Positions 61,040 through 64,000 of a DNA stretch of 64,000 nucleotides are shown here, piece by piece. The position numbers were made by a program, and so were the translations under genes. This DNA comes from an alpha proteobacterium AAP38 (lineage in GTDB: Bacteria; Pseudomonadota; Alphaproteobacteria; Azospirillales; Azospirillaceae), in the NCBI GenBank assembly GCA_001296005.1, contig LJHR01000003.1, positions 186,001-250,000 of the forward strand, written 5' to 3'. The notes under the pieces were generated by a model. It was not told the origin of the DNA. It saw nothing but the letters and a program-made list of their open reading frames with translations, and ran no database searches. Within the stretch, counting starts at the first letter, position 1; every line of letters starts with the position of its first letter.

Positions 61040-62716
61040 TTACCCCCGCCCGGCTAACAAACTTTCCGCCGCTGCCCTGGCTGCCTGAGTGATCTCTGCA
61101 CCCGACAGCATGCGGGCCACTTCCTCCAGCCGTTCTTCCACCGACAGGGCCACGACCTCTGTGGCGGTGCGGCCGGCGCTGACCTTCTTGCGCACGTTCC
61201 AGTGATGGGCACCGCGTGCGGCCACCTGCGGACTGTGGGTGACGACCAGGACCTGCAGGTCATGCTGGCCCAGCCGGGCCAGGCGTTCGCCGATGGCATC
61301 GGCCACGGCCCCGCCCACGCCGGTATCGACCTCGTCGAACACCAGGGTCGGCACGGTTCCCACCTGCGCCAGCACCACTTTCAGGGCCAGCATGAAGCGC
61401 GCCAGCTCACCACCCGATGCGATCTTGGCCAGGGGCCCTGGCGGTGTGCCGGGGTTGGTGGCGACCTGGAAGGCGATGTCGTCGATGCCTGACGCACTCC
61501 ACCCTTCCTCGCCCAACTGTTCCACCTTGGTGGCGAAGCGCGCTTTTTCCAGGCGCAGGGGCTTCAGCTCCGCCGCCACCGCCTGATCCAGCTTGCCAGC
61601 CGCCTTGGACCGGCCCGCCGACAGGGCCTTGGCCGCCTCAAGATACGTGGCCTTGGCCGTTTCCGCCTGCGCTGCCAGCTTCGACAGAAGGTCGCCCTGA
61701 TCCTCGATCAGGTTCAACTTGGCGGCCATCGACGCGCGCAGGGTCACCAGACCGTCGACATCGGTCCCATGCTTGCGCGCGGCACCGCGCAGGGCGAACA
61801 GGCGTTCCTCGATTTTGTCCAGATTGCCGCCATCGCCATCCATATCGGCGGCAAAGCCCTGGATGGCGCGCGATGCCTCGCCCACCTCACTGGCCGCCTG
61901 ATCCAGGACGGAGATGATGGGGTCCAGCTTGCCGCCGGCCTTGTCTGCGATGCGCGACAATGTACGCAGGGCCGATGCCAGGGCCCGTTCCGCCCCGCGC
62001 TCGCCCGACAGTTCGGTCGACGCCTGGGTCAGGCTCTCGATCAGCTTCTCGCGGTGCTGAAGCACGATGCGCTGTTCGGCCAGCGCCTTTTCCTCGCCTT
62101 CCTCGGGCGAAAGCTGGTCCAGCTCCTCCACCGCGTGGCGCAGGTAATCTTCCTCCGCCCGCGCGCGGTTGGCGTCAGCGGCGGCGGTCAGCCTTGCCTG
62201 CTCCACTTGCCGCCAGGCCCGCCAGCTTGCTGCCACCTTCTGCCCCTGCACTGATAGCTGGGCGTAATCGTCCAGAAGGTCGCGGTGGGTGCGCGGGTCC
62301 AGAAGGCCATGGGTGTCGAACTGCCCATGCACCTCGACCAGCGTTTCGCCCAGCCGGCGCAGCAGGGTGACGCCCACCGGCTGATCATTCACGAAGCAGC
62401 GGGAGCGCCCGTCATTGGTCAGGGTGCGGCGGATGACCAGCGTGTCCTCCACCTCCAGCTCCTGCTCCCGCAGGATGGCGAAGGCGGGGTGGTCGCCGCG
62501 CTTGCCCAGGTCGAACTCGGCGGTGACGCTGGCCTGTTCGCAGCCATGGCGGACGAGGCTGCTGTCGCCCCTGGCCCCCAGCGCCAGCCCCAACGCATCC
62601 AGCAGGATGGATTTGCCGGCGCCGGTCTCACCGGTCAGAACGCAAAGCCCCGGCTGGAACGCCAGCGTCAGGCGTTCGATCAGGACGACGTCACGGATCG
62701 ACAGGGTGACAAGCAT
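61040..62716 (-). CDS. recN: DNA repair protein RecN
   Basis: SMC-like ATPase that holds broken DNA ends together in recombinational repair. It is 558 residues: N-terminal Walker A VLTGETGAGKSILLDALGLA, long central coiled coils (LTAAADANRARAEEDYLRHA), and C-terminal signature IASGGELARFMLALKVVL, Walker B PTLVFDEVDTGVGGAVADAI and VVTHSPQVAARGAHHW. It lies downstream of bamD on the same strand with about 40 bases between, the usual bamD-recN pairing of alphaproteobacteria. Confidence 0.97.
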   Translation of the reverse strand: MLVTLSIRDVVLIERLTLAFQPGLCVLTGETGAGKSILLDALGLALGARGDSSLVRHGCEQASVTAEFDLGKRGDHPAFAILREQELEVEDTLVIRRTLTNDGRSRCFVNDQPVGVTLLRRLGETLVEVHGQFDTHGLLDPRTHRDLLDDYAQLSVQGQKVAASWRAWRQVEQARLTAAADANRARAEEDYLRHAVEELDQLSPEEGEEKALAEQRIVLQHREKLIESLTQASTELSGERGAERALASALRTLSRIADKAGGKLDPIISVLDQAASEVGEASRAIQGFAADMDGDGGNLDKIEERLFALRGAARKHGTDVDGLVTLRASMAAKLNLIEDQGDLLSKLAAQAETAKATYLEAAKALSAGRSKAAGKLDQAVAAELKPLRLEKARFATKVEQLGEEGWSASGIDDIAFQVATNPGTPPGPLAKIASGGELARFMLALKVVLAQVGTVPTLVFDEVDTGVGGAVADAIGERLARLGQHDLQVLVVTHSPQVAARGAHHWNVRKKVSAGRTATEVVALSVEERLEEVARMLSGAEITQAARAAAESLLAGRG

Positions 62717-62758
62717 GGCGCAGCCGGGGCGATAGGGTCAGGGTATGTTAAATCTAGA

Positions 62759-63586
62759 TCAGAACAGCCAGTCGACAGCCCGCTGGAACAGCGACGGCTT
62801 CTCGCCACGTTCGCTGCGGTTCATCAGGGCGTAGGTGTCCTGGTACCAGACGGAGCCGGGATAGTTATGGCCCAGCAAGGCGGCATGGGCCTGCGCCTCT
62901 TCCCGGATGCCCAGGGCGAGGTAGCTTTCGACCAGACGATGCAGGGCCTCAGGAACGTGGCTGGTGGCCTGATATTCATCGACCACGCGGCGGAAGCGCT
63001 TGATGGCCCCCATATACTCGCCCGTGGCCAGATAGAATCGGCCCACTTCCATGTCCTTGCCGGCCAGATGATCGCGGGTCAGGTCGATCTTCAGGCGGGC
63101 ATCACGGGCATAGGGGCTGGCGGGGAAGCGGCGGACCACTTCCTGCAGGTTCTTCAGCGCCTCATACGTCGTGCCCTGGTCGCGGCGCACATCGCTGATA
63201 CGCTCATAATTGCACAGGGCCTTCAGATAGAAAGCGTAAGCCGCATTGCGGTTGCCCGGATGCAGCGCGATGAAGCGATCCAGCGTCGTGATCGCATCAT
63301 CGTACCGCAGCGCCTGATAGTGCGAATAGGCGGCCATCAGCTGCGCGCGCACGGCCCATTGGCTGTACGGGTGCTGGCGCTCGACCTCGTCGAACAGCAG
63401 CGCCGCCTTGGTATAGTTGCGGTTGTCGATGGCGTTGGACGCCTCGGAGTAGATTTGCTCTACCGGCCGCTCGACATAAGGCAGCTCATCCTTCTTGCCC
63501 GAGCAGGCGGCGAGGAACATGAGGGCGACCGGCGCCAGATGGCGAAGGACACGGGCGCGGCGGTTCGGACGTTCGGTGCGGAGCAT
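62759..63586 (-). CDS. bamD: Outer membrane assembly lipoprotein BamD
   Basis: BamD (ComL/YfiO) is the essential TPR lipoprotein of the BAM complex that inserts outer-membrane beta-barrels. It is 275 residues from the ATG at 63586; an ATG at 63613 adds 9. The lipobox is ALMFLAACSGKK. TPR-like repeats follow, such as YTKAALLFDEVERQHPYSQW, YDDAITTLDRFIALHPGNRN and NYERISDVRRDQGTTYEALK, the last pair being strongly conserved in BamD. In relatives lpxC often precedes bamD; here a solute-binding protein gene does. Confidence 0.95.
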   Translation of the reverse strand: MLRTERPNRRARVLRHLAPVALMFLAACSGKKDELPYVERPVEQIYSEASNAIDNRNYTKAALLFDEVERQHPYSQWAVRAQLMAAYSHYQALRYDDAITTLDRFIALHPGNRNAAYAFYLKALCNYERISDVRRDQGTTYEALKNLQEVVRRFPASPYARDARLKIDLTRDHLAGKDMEVGRFYLATGEYMGAIKRFRRVVDEYQATSHVPEALHRLVESYLALGIREEAQAHAALLGHNYPGSVWYQDTYALMNRSERGEKPSLFQRAVDWLF

Positions 63587-63748
63587 CGGCAAGGACAACC
63601 AAGCAGCAAGCATGAATGCGGGATGCCTTATAGCACGCACGGGACCGCCACCGCCAAGCGGCAAACGTCACGGGCACGCACGCAAAGGCGCTTTTCGCGG
63701 AAGATGGCGGTGAATCCTGGCGGAACCATGGCAGGCTGGGGCCTGTTA

Positions 63749-64000
63749 TCACCGTTCCGGCGCGGGCCGCGAGGCCTGCAGCATGGAATCCGGCCTGTCC
63801 TGGGCCAGCGCCCTGTCGAAACGACGGCGCAGGGTTTCGCCTTCCGGGCCGGGGCGGAAACAGACATGCAGGCTTTTATCCTCCAACAGCCGGGCATTGA
63901 AGCGCAGGCCCGCGCGCAAGGGTCGCAGGTCCGGGTCCGCCGATAACAGATGGGCCAGGACGTTGGCGTCGATCACCGCCATGTCCAGCCTGCCTGCCGC
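63749..64000 (-). CDS. Solute-binding protein family 3 (C-terminal end, cut by window edge)
   Basis: About 83 residues ending at the TGA at 63749-63751. AAGRLDMAVIDANVLAHLLS and LLEDKSLHVCFRPGPEGETL, then RRRFDRALAQ, resemble the last lobe of family 3 extracellular solute-binding proteins (amino-acid-type): a GRxD(A/M) turn, a strand with FRPGPEG, and a final helix. A basic tail follows. The N-terminal part, including any signal peptide, is outside the window. Amino acid or other polar ligand likely; not determinable. Confidence 0.6.
   Translation of the reverse strand, partial: AAGRLDMAVIDANVLAHLLSADPDLRPLRAGLRFNARLLEDKSLHVCFRPGPEGETLRRRFDRALAQDRPDSMLQASRPAPER

Overview
The window looks like a chromosomal segment of a GC-rich alphaproteobacterium, most probably a Rhodospirillales/Azospirillaceae relative (Azospirillum, Niveispirillum or Nitrospirillum type). 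The evidence is the gene order trpA-accD-folC-trxA and lptC-lptA-lptB-rpoN-hpf-ptsN, an Azospirillum-like glutamate synthase with a 36-residue propeptide, an HWE-type sensor kinase, and uniformly GC-rich codon use. Species cannot be fixed from sequence reading alone.

Layout. 1-3.1 kb: ClpA (cut by the window edge) with its adaptor ClpS, then UppP and a SpoU-type RNA methyltransferase. 3.0-9.7 kb: an HWE sensor kinase diverging from trpA-accD-folC, then trxA. Two lower-GC genes, one with a HEPN-type RxxxxH motif, are spliced between trpA and accD with stop/start overlaps. 10-14 kb: two adjacent unrecognised genes and fumC. 14-21.7 kb: glutamate synthase gltD and gltB, separated by a DUF4160/DUF2442 pair and a GST. 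It is preceded by nested palindromes and followed by a 122-bp element with perfect 14-bp inverted ends. 21.8-28.6 kb: the minus-strand lptCAB-rpoN-hpf-ptsN block preceded by an RNase D-like gene.

28.7-41.4 kb: two tandem tRNA-Leu(CAG) units, each with its own promoter and terminator; a complex-I-associated epimerase; a Bax-inhibitor-like protein; a GT-B-like protein; a four-gene Mn/Zn ABC importer with a HAD phosphatase; a nucleoside hydrolase; a polysaccharide deacetylase; and class I ribonucleotide reductase alpha with a perfect DnaA box upstream. 41.6-49.4 kb is accessory: a decayed PIN gene, a VCBS/CRTAC1-like protein, a membrane protein, a dipeptide epimerase, two tandem pentapeptide-repeat proteins and two paralogous EF-hand lipoproteins.

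49.5-64 kb: a LysR/MFS/GST unit; two tandem DUF6265 proteins; a textbook ECF41 sigma module (promoter, CxxC carboxymuconolactone-decarboxylase-like protein, sigma factor with all three ECF41 motifs); a FemAB-like acyltransferase; EpmA; Pal; YqgE; a peroxiredoxin; a LuxR solo diverging from a ribbon-helix-helix gene around a perfect palindrome; RecN; BamD; and the end of a solute-binding protein.

Best candidates for undescribed biology are the HEPN cassette translationally coupled to accD, a 76-nt structured repeat present twice with compensatory stem changes, the nested palindromes before gltD, the 122-bp inverted-end element after gltB, and the LuxR solo/RHH pair. No CRISPR array, prophage, transposase or rRNA operon was seen.
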